The position numbers and the translations under genes were made by a program. 64,000 nt of DNA from CAZWDL01 sp964632995 (GTDB lineage Bacteria; Bacteroidota; Bacteroidia; Chitinophagales; Saprospiraceae), in contig CAZWDL010000010.1 of NCBI GenBank assembly GCA_964632995.1, positions 1-64,000 of the forward strand, written 5' to 3'. This document shows, in pieces, positions 54,108 through 62,996 of the stretch (position 1 is the stretch's first letter; every line of letters begins with the position of its first letter). A model generated the notes under the pieces. The model saw nothing but the letters and a program-made list of their open reading frames with translations, was not told the DNA's origin and searched no databases.

Positions 54108-56363
54108 ATGCACAAAACATACCTTTTTGCGGGTTTATTCCTGTCCTTTTCGCTTTCGCTAAACGCGCAACGGGCAGCGGCTGATTACGTGAATCCTTTC
54201 ATCGGTACTTCCAACTACGGGGCGACGCACCCGGGGGCGGTATTGCCGGCGGGGATGGCTTCCGTCGTCCCCTTTAATGTCGCCTATAAAAAAGGAGAGG
54301 AAAACCGGTTTGAGAAAGACAGTGAGTGGCATTCGCGCACTTATGTTCACGAAAATAAATTTCTGACTGGCTTTGCCCACGTCAACCTCAGCGGTGTGGG
54401 CTGTCCCGAACTGGGCAGCATCCTCCTGATGCCGACGCATGGGACCCTGGAATTCGACGCGGAGCAACACGGGACCTCTTATTCCGGTGAAGCAGCCAGT
54501 CCCGGATATTACCGCAGCGTACTGGACCGCTACGGCATTGAAGCCGAGATGACCGCTGCGCTGCGCTCGGGGCGCAGCCGTTACACTTTTCCGGCCGGCC
54601 GCGCCAATATACTGCTCAACCTGGGGCTCGGCTTAACGAATGAAAGCGGCGCTATGCTACGCATCGTCGACGCGCAGGAGGTAGAAGGCTACAAACTCAT
54701 CGGCACCTTTTGCTACAACCCGGAAGATGTGCGGCCCGTCTACTTCGTCGCCCGCCTAAGCAGGCCGGCGCGTAACTACGGCGCCTGGAAGAAGATGCCC
54801 AAATACGGCGAGCTGGAAGCCGCCTGGACAAAGTACGACGACACCTATAAGCCCTATCCGGGTTACCGGCAGGAAATGGCGGGAGAAGACATCGGCGCCT
54901 ACTTTTCCTATTTTTTCGAAAAGGAAACACCGGTAGAAGTGAGCGTCGGCATTTCCTACGTCAGCATCGAAAACGCCCGGGAAAACCTGGAAACAGAACT
55001 GGGCCAACGGTCCTTCGATGCCATCCATGAGGAAGCACGCGACACCTGGGATCAGCGATTAAACCGGATACAGGTCGAAGGAGGCACGGAAGAAGACAAG
55101 ATCATTTTCTACACCGGTCTCTACCACCTCCTTCTCCACCCCAATATACTGCAGGATGTCAACGGCGACTATCCGGCTATGGAGCAATACGAAATAAAAA
55201 ATACCGGTGGCCGCAACCGCTATACGGTCTTTTCGCTGTGGGACACCTACCGCAACGTGCATCCCTTTCTCAGCCTGGTCTATCCCAACCTGCAACTCGA
55301 CCTGTTGCAGTCCATGCTGGACATGTACCGCGAGAACGGCTGGCTGCCCAAGTGGGAATTGCTGAGTATGGAAACCGGCGTGATGGTCGGCGACCCGGCA
55401 ACACCGGTGCTCAACGACACCTATGTCCGCGGCCTGACCGGTTTTGATAGCGACCTTGCTTACGAGGCTGCCCACAAGGCAGCCACCCAACTCGAAGACA
55501 ATAAGCTGCGCCCCGGCATCACCTATTACGACTCCCTGGGCTACATCCCTGAAAATGCTGTGGGCTTCGGCGGCACCGTATCCACCACGCTGGAGTACAA
55601 CATCGCCGACTGGAACCTGGCCCAGCTCGCCAAAGCCCTGGGCAAAGAAGCGGATTATAAATACTTCCTGAAGCGCTCCCACAGTTACCGCAATTACTTC
55701 GACCCCGAAACCGGTATGCTGCGTCCCCGCATGGAAGACGGCCAGTGGCTGGCCCCCTTTAACCCGGAAGCCGGTAAAAATTTCGAACCGGTGATCGGCT
55801 TTATTGAGGGCAATGCCTGGCAGTACCGCTTCTACGTTCCGCACGATATCGATGGGCTCATCCAACTGCTGGGCGGCGAAGCGAAGTTCCTGAAAGCCCT
55901 GCGCGCCTGCTTCGAGACGGACAACTTCGACATGGCCAACGAGCCGGACATCACCTATCCCTACCTCTTCAACTACGTGGAAGGAGAAGCCTGGCGCACC
56001 CAGGATAAAGTGCGGGAACTTATCCGCCGGTATTATTTTAATGCCCCGGACGGCCTGCCCGGGAACGACGACACGGGCACCCTCTCCGCCTGGCTGCTCT
56101 ACAGCATGATGGGCCTGTATCCCGACTGCCCGGGAAGCCCGCTCTATACCCTGACCAGCCCGGTCTTCGACCGCGTCACCATACAGCTCGATCCCAAATA
56201 CTATCCCGGCAGGGAACTCATCATCGAAACCGTCAATAATAATGGAGATGAACACTTGCGCATCGATAAAATCGAATGGAACGGGAAACGACACCGTTCT
56301 TACTTCATCGATCACAATGAGCTGGTGAAAGGGGGAACCTTGAGGTTCTTTCTCAAAAATTAA
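54108..56363 (+). CDS. GH92 alpha-mannosidase, second copy
   Basis: About 751 aa with a signal peptide ending LNAQ; no lipobox, unlike the other GH92. Family motifs: YVNPFIGTSNYGATHPGAVLP, GFAHVNLSGVGCPELG, YTVFSLWDTYRNVHPF, EGNAWQYRFYVPHDIDGLI, GNDDTGTLSAWLLYSMMGLYPDCPGSP. The DDTGTLSAW loop, in place of DCGQMSAW, marks a different GH92 subgroup from the 36197-38488 enzyme. It removes terminal alpha-mannose; linkage preference unknown. ATG 54108 gives the signal peptide; the frame extends upstream to 54054. Confidence 0.93.
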   Translation: MHKTYLFAGLFLSFSLSLNAQRAAADYVNPFIGTSNYGATHPGAVLPAGMASVVPFNVAYKKGEENRFEKDSEWHSRTYVHENKFLTGFAHVNLSGVGCPELGSILLMPTHGTLEFDAEQHGTSYSGEAASPGYYRSVLDRYGIEAEMTAALRSGRSRYTFPAGRANILLNLGLGLTNESGAMLRIVDAQEVEGYKLIGTFCYNPEDVRPVYFVARLSRPARNYGAWKKMPKYGELEAAWTKYDDTYKPYPGYRQEMAGEDIGAYFSYFFEKETPVEVSVGISYVSIENARENLETELGQRSFDAIHEEARDTWDQRLNRIQVEGGTEEDKIIFYTGLYHLLLHPNILQDVNGDYPAMEQYEIKNTGGRNRYTVFSLWDTYRNVHPFLSLVYPNLQLDLLQSMLDMYRENGWLPKWELLSMETGVMVGDPATPVLNDTYVRGLTGFDSDLAYEAAHKAATQLEDNKLRPGITYYDSLGYIPENAVGFGGTVSTTLEYNIADWNLAQLAKALGKEADYKYFLKRSHSYRNYFDPETGMLRPRMEDGQWLAPFNPEAGKNFEPVIGFIEGNAWQYRFYVPHDIDGLIQLLGGEAKFLKALRACFETDNFDMANEPDITYPYLFNYVEGEAWRTQDKVRELIRRYYFNAPDGLPGNDDTGTLSAWLLYSMMGLYPDCPGSPLYTLTSPVFDRVTIQLDPKYYPGRELIIETVNNNGDEHLRIDKIEWNGKRHRSYFIDHNELVKGGTLRFFLKN

Positions 56364-56391
56364 ACCTTTAAAAACCGGGCGGACTGTTCAA

Positions 56392-56468
56392 GGTTCAAAA
56401 GTTATCGGTCCCCTGAAATGATCCTTTTATCCCAAACCAAGGACCGGAGACCACCCCGCTTTTGAACC
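56392..56468. repeat. Inverted repeat between GH92 and GHL10 genes
   Basis: GGTTCAAAAG (56392-56401) pairs with CTTTTGAACC (56459-56468). GTTCAAGG and CTCGAAAC words extend it with mismatches. It sits between co-directional genes 135 bp apart, so it may attenuate or process the transcript. Confidence 0.5.
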
Positions 56469-56498
56469 TCGAAACTCGAACCTTTTAACTGTACGCGG

Positions 56499-57668
56499 AT
56501 GAACAAACGAACATTTCTCAAAACCCTGGGGCAAGGCGCACTGGCGACGATGGCCGCGCCGGCTATCTGGAGCTGCCAAAATAAAACGGAAAACCTGGAA
56601 GGGGAAAACCTGGCTCCTGCGGCTTCGAATATTCCCGGCCCGGTAAAAAACTGGATGTGGATCCATCCCGGCACCGAACGCAGCGAAGACGACTGGAAAC
56701 GCATCTTCGCCCAGATGAAGAAAGCCGGCATCGACGCTGTACTGCCCCAGGTATACGCCAGTAAGGAGGCGCTGTTCGAACACCCCAATCCCATCGTCAA
56801 AACGGAGAAGCGGGTACTCGAGATGCTCATCCCACTAGCCCATGAAGCCGGTCTGGAGATCCATGCCTGGATGTGGACGATGATCAACAACAATCCAAAG
56901 GTTATCGAGCAGTATCCGGAGTGGTACGCCGTCAGCGGCGAGGGAGAACCAGCCCATGAAAAGCCGGCCTATGTCCCCTACTACCGCTTCATGTGCGCAC
57001 GCCGCGAAGGCGTGCAGGAATTCGTGCGCGGCAATGTGGAAGCGCTGGCTCAGTTCGACGAACTCGACGGGGTGCACCTTGATTACGTACGCCTTCCGGA
57101 CGTAATTCTGGCCAAGGGTTTATGGTCCAAATATGATATCATTCAGGATCGAGAGTACCCGCAGTACGATTACTGCTACTGCGAGGTATGCCGCCGCACC
57201 TTCAAGGAACAAAGCGGCATAGACCCCTTAACTGACCTGGAAGATCCTTCCGCCGATGAAGCCTGGCGGCAATTCCGCTATGACGGCATCAGTAATCTCG
57301 TTAACGGACAGCTGGTACCCACCGCTAAAAAATACGACAAGCAAATCACCGCCGCCGTTTTCCCCAACTGGGAATACGTTCGTCAGCAATGGCACACCTG
57401 GAACCTCGACGGCTTCCTGCCTATGCTCTATCATTCCTTCTACGAAGAAGACATTAACTGGATCGGGGATGAAGTCACTGCTGCCTACGAGCGACTGCGC
57501 AGCAGTAATAATCTCAAACCGGTATACGCCGGGCTATTCCTGCCCGCACTGACACCGGAAGAATTGCCACAGGCCATCGCTTCGGGTATGGAAACCGGCG
57601 CCAAGGGCATATCCTTTTTCTCTTTTAACTCGATGAAAGAAGCGCATTGGAAAGGACTTAGGAAGTAG
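56499..57668 (+). CDS. GHL10-type glycosylhydrolase with Tat-like leader
   Basis: 389 aa. The leader MNKRTFLKTLGQGAL resembles a twin-arginine signal with KR in place of RR, and a lipobox-like WSC at residues 24-26. The body is a (beta/alpha)8 hydrolase-like fold: WMWIHPGTERSEDDWKRIF, IDAVLPQVYAS, GLEIHAWMWTM, FDELDGVHLDYVRLPDVILA, YCYCEVCRRTFKE, DGFLPMLYHSFYEEDINW, GAKGISFFSF. CYCEVCRRTF carries three Cys, possibly a metal or disulfide site. Distantly related to the 48034-49155 protein. Probably co-transcribed with the preceding GH92. Confidence 0.8.
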   Translation: MNKRTFLKTLGQGALATMAAPAIWSCQNKTENLEGENLAPAASNIPGPVKNWMWIHPGTERSEDDWKRIFAQMKKAGIDAVLPQVYASKEALFEHPNPIVKTEKRVLEMLIPLAHEAGLEIHAWMWTMINNNPKVIEQYPEWYAVSGEGEPAHEKPAYVPYYRFMCARREGVQEFVRGNVEALAQFDELDGVHLDYVRLPDVILAKGLWSKYDIIQDREYPQYDYCYCEVCRRTFKEQSGIDPLTDLEDPSADEAWRQFRYDGISNLVNGQLVPTAKKYDKQITAAVFPNWEYVRQQWHTWNLDGFLPMLYHSFYEEDINWIGDEVTAAYERLRSSNNLKPVYAGLFLPALTPEELPQAIASGMETGAKGISFFSFNSMKEAHWKGLRK

Positions 57669-57714
57669 GATACGAAGTACCAAAATCTCCAGCCCAATGC
57701 CCTCATGAAAAATG

Positions 57715-57762
57715 TTTAAGGTTTTCGACGACGACCGGCAGGGAGTTGTCGAAAACCTTAAA
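57715..57762. terminator. Bidirectional hairpin between convergent genes
   Basis: TTTAAGGTTTTCGAC (57715-57729) is perfectly complementary to 57748-57762, extendable by G-U pairs. AT-rich flanks (TAATTTT to the right) support a terminator for GHL10 and, in reverse, for the SDR gene. Confidence 0.65.
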
Positions 57763-57900
57763 TAATTTTCATCTGCTCCCCCAAAGGCAAGTCGAAGCAA
57801 TAAAGAACTAACCCTGACACAAATATTTGAAAATCAATAATTTTAGATTGTTTATCGTCATTATTCATAGACTTAACATGAATAATCCGGGCTAGTGCTC

Positions 57901-58587
57901 CTATGACCGGTTGTAGATCTTGAGAACAGGCTCCGCCATCATTCTTCCTGCCTCCGATAGTAGGAAGATTATCGCTTCGGCGATCCGTTGCGGCGGCACC
58001 CAGTCACTGAAATCGGCGTCGGGCATGGCTTTCCGGTTGGGCGGGGTATCGATCACACTGGGCGCAATAACCGCTGCCCGGATATTCTTTTCGGTAGGCT
58101 CGGCGTTGATCAGTTCGGCCATCTTCAGCACCATCGTTTTTGTGAGGGTATAAGCAAAGAGGTCTTTGCCGGCCTCCGGATGGAATACCGGCTTGGCGCT
58201 GACCAGCACGAAGCGCCCCCCACCCTTCTCCTCAAAATGCGGGAACAAGGCCCGCACCATATGGAAGGCGGTATAGAAATTCAGGTTGATCATCTTGTCA
58301 AGTTGCTCCGGACCAGTATCTTTCAAATGCCCCATCCCAAAGCCGCCGACCAGCAAGATAGCGGCGCTTACCTGCCCCCGGCGACCGATGCTTCCTTCGA
58401 CGAATTCCTCAGCTTTGCCGGCTTTCATGAGGTCAACGGGTTCCTGATGAAGACGCTCCCCGTGGTCCTCCAGCTCATTGCCGGGTCCCAGGGCCGCATC
58501 GATCTGATAGCCTTCTTCGTACAGCTTACGACAGACCGCGGATCCTAGATTACCATTAGCTCCGGTGATGATGATGGATTCTGGCAT
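57901..58587 (-). CDS. SDR family oxidoreductase
   Basis: 228-aa cytoplasmic NAD(P)-dependent dehydrogenase. Cofactor motif TGANGNLG at 8-15, and the catalytic set Ser130 (VLVS), Tyr146 and Lys150 (YTLTK). The C-terminal PPQRIAEAIIFLLSE is typical of classical SDRs. Substrate unknown. ATG start; divergent from the MscS gene. Confidence 0.88.
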   Translation of the reverse strand: MPESIIITGANGNLGSAVCRKLYEEGYQIDAALGPGNELEDHGERLHQEPVDLMKAGKAEEFVEGSIGRRGQVSAAILLVGGFGMGHLKDTGPEQLDKMINLNFYTAFHMVRALFPHFEEKGGGRFVLVSAKPVFHPEAGKDLFAYTLTKTMVLKMAELINAEPTEKNIRAAVIAPSVIDTPPNRKAMPDADFSDWVPPQRIAEAIIFLLSEAGRMMAEPVLKIYNRS

Positions 58588-58783
58588 TTTCGTTTGTATT
58601 TTTGTATTAGAAAGGAGTATTTTCCGTAAAACTGCATCCGGCGATTGATGTTCATGAACATTGCGGAAGACCAGGAGAAAAATTTCATCCTGCCGGAAAC
58701 TGATACTTTTGATGCAGTTCGCGTCTACTAAGAATTGACAGGTCCGGTGAGAAACTTTTTATCCTGACCGGATTGTTTAAACC

Positions 58784-59698
58784 ATGCAAAAGCAAGCATG
58801 TATGCGTTACTTATCGACCATTATTAAATTCCTGGTATTGGGGCTGCTGATCCTGCTGCTGGTCTTTCAGCACCGCTGGGAACCGCTCCTGAATGTTTTC
58901 AGCATTCCTCTTCAGCAGCGACTGGAGAACTTCCTCGGCGCTCTGTTGCACTTTTCCATTTTCATACTGGTGTTGAACCTGGGCATTCACCTTTTAATCA
59001 GCGTATACCGGAGCAGTAAAAAGATGCGTCCCAATCAGGTCGACAACGTAGTACTCGGGTTACAAAATGCTTACTATATCGTCTTTTTCCTGGCGGTCAC
59101 CCTGACTATTGCCGCTTCCTTCGGCTATGCGCCCGCCGAGCTCTTCACCTCCCTGAGTATCGTAGCGGCGGCTATCGCGATCATCTCCAAAGACTTCATT
59201 TCCGAAATTATCAGCGGTATGATCATCGCTTTTTCCAAGGAAGTCGCTATTGACGATTACGTTAAAATCGGCGATCACAAGGGGCGCATTATAGATATCA
59301 CCCTCACGAAAATCGCCTTACTCAACGAAGATGACGATATCATTTTCTTACCGAACAATAAGGTATACACCAGCGAAATCGTCAACTACACCCGCAAGGA
59401 GATCAAAAAAGTGAGTATCGAGTTCGAACTCAATATTCAGGCGCTGGAAACGGTGGAAGAACTCGAAGCCCACCTGATCGAAGCGATCTCTGATTACAGG
59501 GAGCATATTGAAAGGAACAGTTACAACCTCAAGGTGGTGGAAATCCGGAAAGACAGCCTGGCGTTCAAGTTTCAGTACATCCTTCATCAGATCAACCGCG
59601 AGCTGGAACGAGAGATCCGCCGTAAAACGGTCCGCCGGATCACCAACTTTGTCAAGCAGAACCTCAGCGATGCGGGCAAAGAGGAAGTATTGAAATGA
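58784..59698 (+). CDS. MscS-family mechanosensitive channel
   Basis: 304-aa inner-membrane channel with about four N-terminal helices, a pore helix region (SIVAAAIAIISKDFISEIISGMIIAF, about 125-150), then the beta domain (YVKIGDHKGRIIDITLTKIALL, IIFLPNNKVYTSEIVNYTRK) and the C-terminal alpha/beta domain. It releases solutes on hypo-osmotic shock. An alternative ATG lies six codons in (MRYLSTI). No obvious operon partner. Confidence 0.9.
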   Translation: MQKQACMRYLSTIIKFLVLGLLILLLVFQHRWEPLLNVFSIPLQQRLENFLGALLHFSIFILVLNLGIHLLISVYRSSKKMRPNQVDNVVLGLQNAYYIVFFLAVTLTIAASFGYAPAELFTSLSIVAAAIAIISKDFISEIISGMIIAFSKEVAIDDYVKIGDHKGRIIDITLTKIALLNEDDDIIFLPNNKVYTSEIVNYTRKEIKKVSIEFELNIQALETVEELEAHLIEAISDYREHIERNSYNLKVVEIRKDSLAFKFQYILHQINRELEREIRRKTVRRITNFVKQNLSDAGKEEVLK

Positions 59699-59718
59699 TT
59701 GGGGAGAGCAGCGCTGCT

Positions 59719-60528
59719 TTACCAACGTTTCCCTAGCTGCAGATTGAGGAAAAGATTGATAAATATAGGGCGGTTCTCAGTATTTTCCACTTTAGACGAT
59801 TCTATCATGATCGGTACCTCCTGGAAATAAAAATCCAGCATAACCCCCGCTTCGATGGCTTTGACGAATTCATCGAAGGCGCCCCAGTCAAAGTGAACGG
59901 CAGCTTTGGCGTGCCCGCCCGGAATCACCGATATTTCACTGAAGCCTCTGGAAAACGAGGAAGATCCGAAGATGCGGGTGATATCGAGGAAAACATTGGC
60001 ATTTTCTTCGCTGTATTTCTCACTACGGGTTACGATTTCGTTAGTACTTTGCTCCGGATACTGCAGTTCGAGGTAGTAGGGTTTAAGCAGTCCGATAGAA
60101 GGGCCCAGTTCATAGCTGATACCGATGGCCAGCCCTTTGCGCTTCGCTTTTTCGGAGAAGTATCGTTTTTGGCCATAGCCGCCGCGCAGGACGAAAAAGT
60201 TATTCTGTTTGCCAAAGACGAAAGCCCGGGATACTTTCCCGTTGGCAGTAGGTTTGAAATCAAAACTTTGGCGAAATTGTTTGGGGTGTTTGATCTCACC
60301 AAATTCAAAATTCAGAAAGGTAGTCAGGTAATAGGTACGCAAATTGGCGATATTCACGCCCAGCGCATACCCGTTGGTGTGCAGTTTCAGGTCGACGGTA
60401 AATTCACGGTCGTAAACAATTCCCTTTTGTTCATCATAGTAATTCTGTCCCAGCTCGAGGGTTTGCTGAGCCAGAACCCAAGATGAAAGTAAAACAAAAA
60501 CAAATGCAGCGTATAGCTTTCTCATCAT
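59719..60528 (-). CDS. Predicted outer-membrane beta-barrel protein of unknown function
   Basis: 269 aa. Signal peptide to SSWVLAQ (residue ~21). Many alternating aromatic strands (EFTVDLKLHTNGYALGVNI, NFFVLRGGYGQKRYF, GLAIGISYELGPSIGLLKPYYLEL, KAAVHFDWGAF, FINLFLNLQLGKRW) suggest a 10-12-stranded barrel. Not matched to a named family. Convergent with MscS, only 20 bp apart. Confidence 0.72.
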   Translation of the reverse strand: MMRKLYAAFVFVLLSSWVLAQQTLELGQNYYDEQKGIVYDREFTVDLKLHTNGYALGVNIANLRTYYLTTFLNFEFGEIKHPKQFRQSFDFKPTANGKVSRAFVFGKQNNFFVLRGGYGQKRYFSEKAKRKGLAIGISYELGPSIGLLKPYYLELQYPEQSTNEIVTRSEKYSEENANVFLDITRIFGSSSFSRGFSEISVIPGGHAKAAVHFDWGAFDEFVKAIEAGVMLDFYFQEVPIMIESSKVENTENRPIFINLFLNLQLGKRW

Positions 60529-60817
60529 TGTGCCTATATCTTGAAGTTGTGTAGCGCGGCTGTAATGGATGCGACGACAACCTGTATTAGCGATTAAGTC
60601 TGGTAGAGGCAGGACAGCCGAATTTCCTGGTGAAAGGATGAATCTACCTACTCTACCCTAAATTTACGTAATTATAAACAGAAAAAACAGTATCGCGTTT
60701 CTCCAGATGTACAAAATAATCGATCTTTTTTCTTTTAAGCATCCAATTGTTTAATAACGGACACCTTTTTGCTCCGACTTTTGCGAAAGATATTCCGGAT
60801 AGGAAAGGGTTAACGAA
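60529..60817. other. Divergent intergenic region, nothing specific
   Basis: 289 bp between the barrel gene and the deacetylase gene. No strong repeat or promoter pair was found. Confidence 0.45.
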
Positions 60818-62143
60818 ATGTCTATGCTCCTCATCTATTCCGAAAATCCTGATGCGCCCCGGCTTCGCTACACCATGGAGTTGCTCTTCGGGCATTTGCT
60901 GCCCTGTGCCTATGAGATCATCGGCAATAAAAAGGATTACCGGAGCTATGAGGGCCCGCGCTTGAATTACAGCCGGCAGCGCCTGGAGGAAAAGGAGCTG
61001 TTCCTGCCCGCGGGGGGCTTGCTTTTCGAAGCCGGTGTCCGTTCGCTATTGGTCGGGTTATACCGGGAAGCGGGTCCTGCCGGCCCTGCGCTTTTTCCCC
61101 GTTCTTACCCCGGTGTCGATCTGCCTTTCGATCTGCCGGCTATGGTATTCTATCTGCTTTCACGCTACGAAGAATACCTGCCTTTTGCTCCCGACCGGCA
61201 CGGGCGCTTCCCGGCCACCGCGAGTCTGGCCGGTCAACAAGGTTTTCTGGACCGGCCGGTAGTGGACGAATGGGCGGGCCGCCTGGCCGCGCTGTTGCAA
61301 CGGCGTTTTCCAGGCTGGGCTGATCGACGTTCCGGCTACCGCTTTCTACCCACTTACGACATTGACCTGCCCTGGGCTTTTCGCCATCGCAGTCTATACC
61401 GGCAGGCAGGAGGGGCTATGCGCGATTTTCTATACGGCCGGACCGCCGAGCTTCAACTGCGCTACCAGGTGCTTAGCCGGAGCATTCCCGATCCCTACTA
61501 CACTTTTCCCTATCTGGATCAGCTGAATAAAAAGTACGCCTTGCAGCCTGTTTATTTTTTCCTGCTCGCCACTCCCGGCGCCTACGACCCCAACCCTGCG
61601 CCGGGAACTCCCGCGCTGCAGGAACTCATCCGGGATCTTGCACAGCGTTACCGGACGGGCATTCACCCCTCCTATTTCAGCAGTGAAGAACCCCGGCGAA
61701 TGCGAAGGGAAGTTGACCGGCTTCGACGCATCACCGGGGCCCCTGTACGTCGCAGCCGGCAGCATTTTCTGCGCTTTCGCCTGCCGCATACTTATCGCAG
61801 CCTGCTGGATTGCGGCATCCGGCAGGAGTACAGTATGGGCTTCGCCGATGCTACCGGTTTCCGGGCCGGCACGGCAACTCCCTTCCCCTGGTATGACCTG
61901 GAAGAGGAAAAAGAGACTGATCTGATGATTTATCCCTTCCAGGCTATGGACGGCACCCTGCGGCACTATCTCAAGCTTTCGCCGGATGCCGCGCTGGAGC
62001 GGCTCCAAATGCTGGCCCGCCGCACCAAAGCCGTAGGGGGGCGGTTTTCCACGCTTTGGCACAACAGTTCTTTTTCCATGCTCGGAGGCTGGTCAGGCTG
62101 GCAGGCCGTCTATGAAGAACTCGTAAAAAGCGCCGTGGAATAA
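60818..62143 (+). CDS. Polysaccharide deacetylase family protein with DUF7033-type N-terminus
   Basis: 441 aa, no signal peptide. The N-terminal ~130 residues fit the DUF7033-like domain preceding the NodB barrel in Bacteroidota proteins (GVDLPFDLPAMVFYLLSRYEEY). The C-terminal barrel has the acidic motif TYDIDLPW (about 186-193), the metal-type His region GIHPSYFS, SRQHFLRFRLPHTYRSLLD and MGFADATGFRAGT. It likely deacetylates a polysaccharide or lipopolysaccharide precursor; active-site completeness is not checked. Followed by upp with a 67-nt gap. Start at MSMLL; MLLIYS is also possible. Confidence 0.82.
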   Translation: MSMLLIYSENPDAPRLRYTMELLFGHLLPCAYEIIGNKKDYRSYEGPRLNYSRQRLEEKELFLPAGGLLFEAGVRSLLVGLYREAGPAGPALFPRSYPGVDLPFDLPAMVFYLLSRYEEYLPFAPDRHGRFPATASLAGQQGFLDRPVVDEWAGRLAALLQRRFPGWADRRSGYRFLPTYDIDLPWAFRHRSLYRQAGGAMRDFLYGRTAELQLRYQVLSRSIPDPYYTFPYLDQLNKKYALQPVYFFLLATPGAYDPNPAPGTPALQELIRDLAQRYRTGIHPSYFSSEEPRRMRREVDRLRRITGAPVRRSRQHFLRFRLPHTYRSLLDCGIRQEYSMGFADATGFRAGTATPFPWYDLEEEKETDLMIYPFQAMDGTLRHYLKLSPDAALERLQMLARRTKAVGGRFSTLWHNSSFSMLGGWSGWQAVYEELVKSAVE

Positions 62144-62176
62144 GTATTTCTCCGAAGAAGAGTGAATTACATTTAT

Positions 62177-62184
62177 TAACTTTG
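62177..62184 (+). promoter_or_regulatory. Putative -7 box of the uracil phosphoribosyltransferase gene
   Basis: TAACTTTG, exact TAnnTTTG, 26 nt before the ATG at 62211. No exact TTTG -33 in range. Confidence 0.4.
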
Positions 62185-62210
62185 GTCTTCATACAGCTAA
62201 AGGCTTACTG

Positions 62211-62861
62211 ATGAATTTTAACCTCAGCGAACACCCATCGATTGCCAATCAGTTCATCGCCGAAATCCGCGATGTACACCTTCAACAGGACAGCATGCGC
62301 TTTCGGCGCAACCTCGAGCGCCTTGGGGAGGTAATCGCTTACGAAATCAGCAAAACGCTTCAGTACACGGATAAAGCGATAGAAACCCCGCTGGGCCTGG
62401 CCGAGGTGTCAACGCCTCAGAATGACATCGTCCTGGCCACTATCCTGAGGGCGGGCCTGCCTTTTCACCAAGGCTTTCTCAATTATTTCGACCGGGCCGG
62501 CAACGCCTTTGTCTCGGCTTATCGCAAACACCATAAAGACGGCACCTTCGAAATCAATCTCGAATACATTTCCTGTCCCCGGCTCGACGACTGTACGCTA
62601 CTCATCAGTGATCCCATGCTCGCTACCGGCGCCTCTATGGGGCTGGCTATCAAAGAATTGCTTGCCTTCGGTCAACCCAAAAAGATTCACATCGTTACAG
62701 CGATCGCCTCCACTTACGGCCTGGAATACATACAGCGCCTCTATCCTGATGCCGACGTCTGGATGGGCGCCTGTGATGACGAACTGACTGCCAAGTCCTA
62801 CATCGTCCCCGGTCTGGGAGATGCAGGAGATCTGGCCTTTGGCGCCAAGACGCAGGAGTGA
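62211..62861 (+). CDS. upp: Uracil phosphoribosyltransferase
   Basis: 216-aa type I phosphoribosyltransferase converting uracil plus PRPP to UMP in pyrimidine salvage. TILRAGLPFHQGFLNYFD (77-94) is the conserved UPRT loop, and LISDPMLATGASMGLA (about 131-146) is the PRPP-binding region. The C-terminal YIVPGLGDAGDLAFG is the uracil-binding hood. Length is typical (E. coli Upp 208 aa). Cytoplasmic, ATG start. Confidence 0.95.
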   Translation: MNFNLSEHPSIANQFIAEIRDVHLQQDSMRFRRNLERLGEVIAYEISKTLQYTDKAIETPLGLAEVSTPQNDIVLATILRAGLPFHQGFLNYFDRAGNAFVSAYRKHHKDGTFEINLEYISCPRLDDCTLLISDPMLATGASMGLAIKELLAFGQPKKIHIVTAIASTYGLEYIQRLYPDADVWMGACDDELTAKSYIVPGLGDAGDLAFGAKTQE

Positions 62862-62875
62862 TTCTAAGTAGAACG

Positions 62876-62996
62876 TTCGAAGTGGGAAGTCAGAAATCGG
62901 ACATGCTAAGTTTTATCTGACCAGGCCGCGAAGCAATCATTCCACCGGGCCGGCTTTCCACTTTCCGGCTTCCCACTTCCGAATTCCGACTTCGAA
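62876..62996. repeat. Inverted repeats between convergent upp and TPR-like genes
   Basis: GAAGTGGGAAG (62879-62889) pairs with CTTCCCACTTC (62969-62979). TTCGAAGT (62876-62883) pairs with ACTTCGAA (62989-62996). These alternative stems fill the junction. The GAAGTGGGAA word also occurs at about 2569-2579. Confidence 0.65.

Noticed and set aside
55059..56315. 418-codon frame antisense to the second GH92 gene
   Set aside because: The sense strand contains all GH92 motifs; the antisense product is not protein-like.
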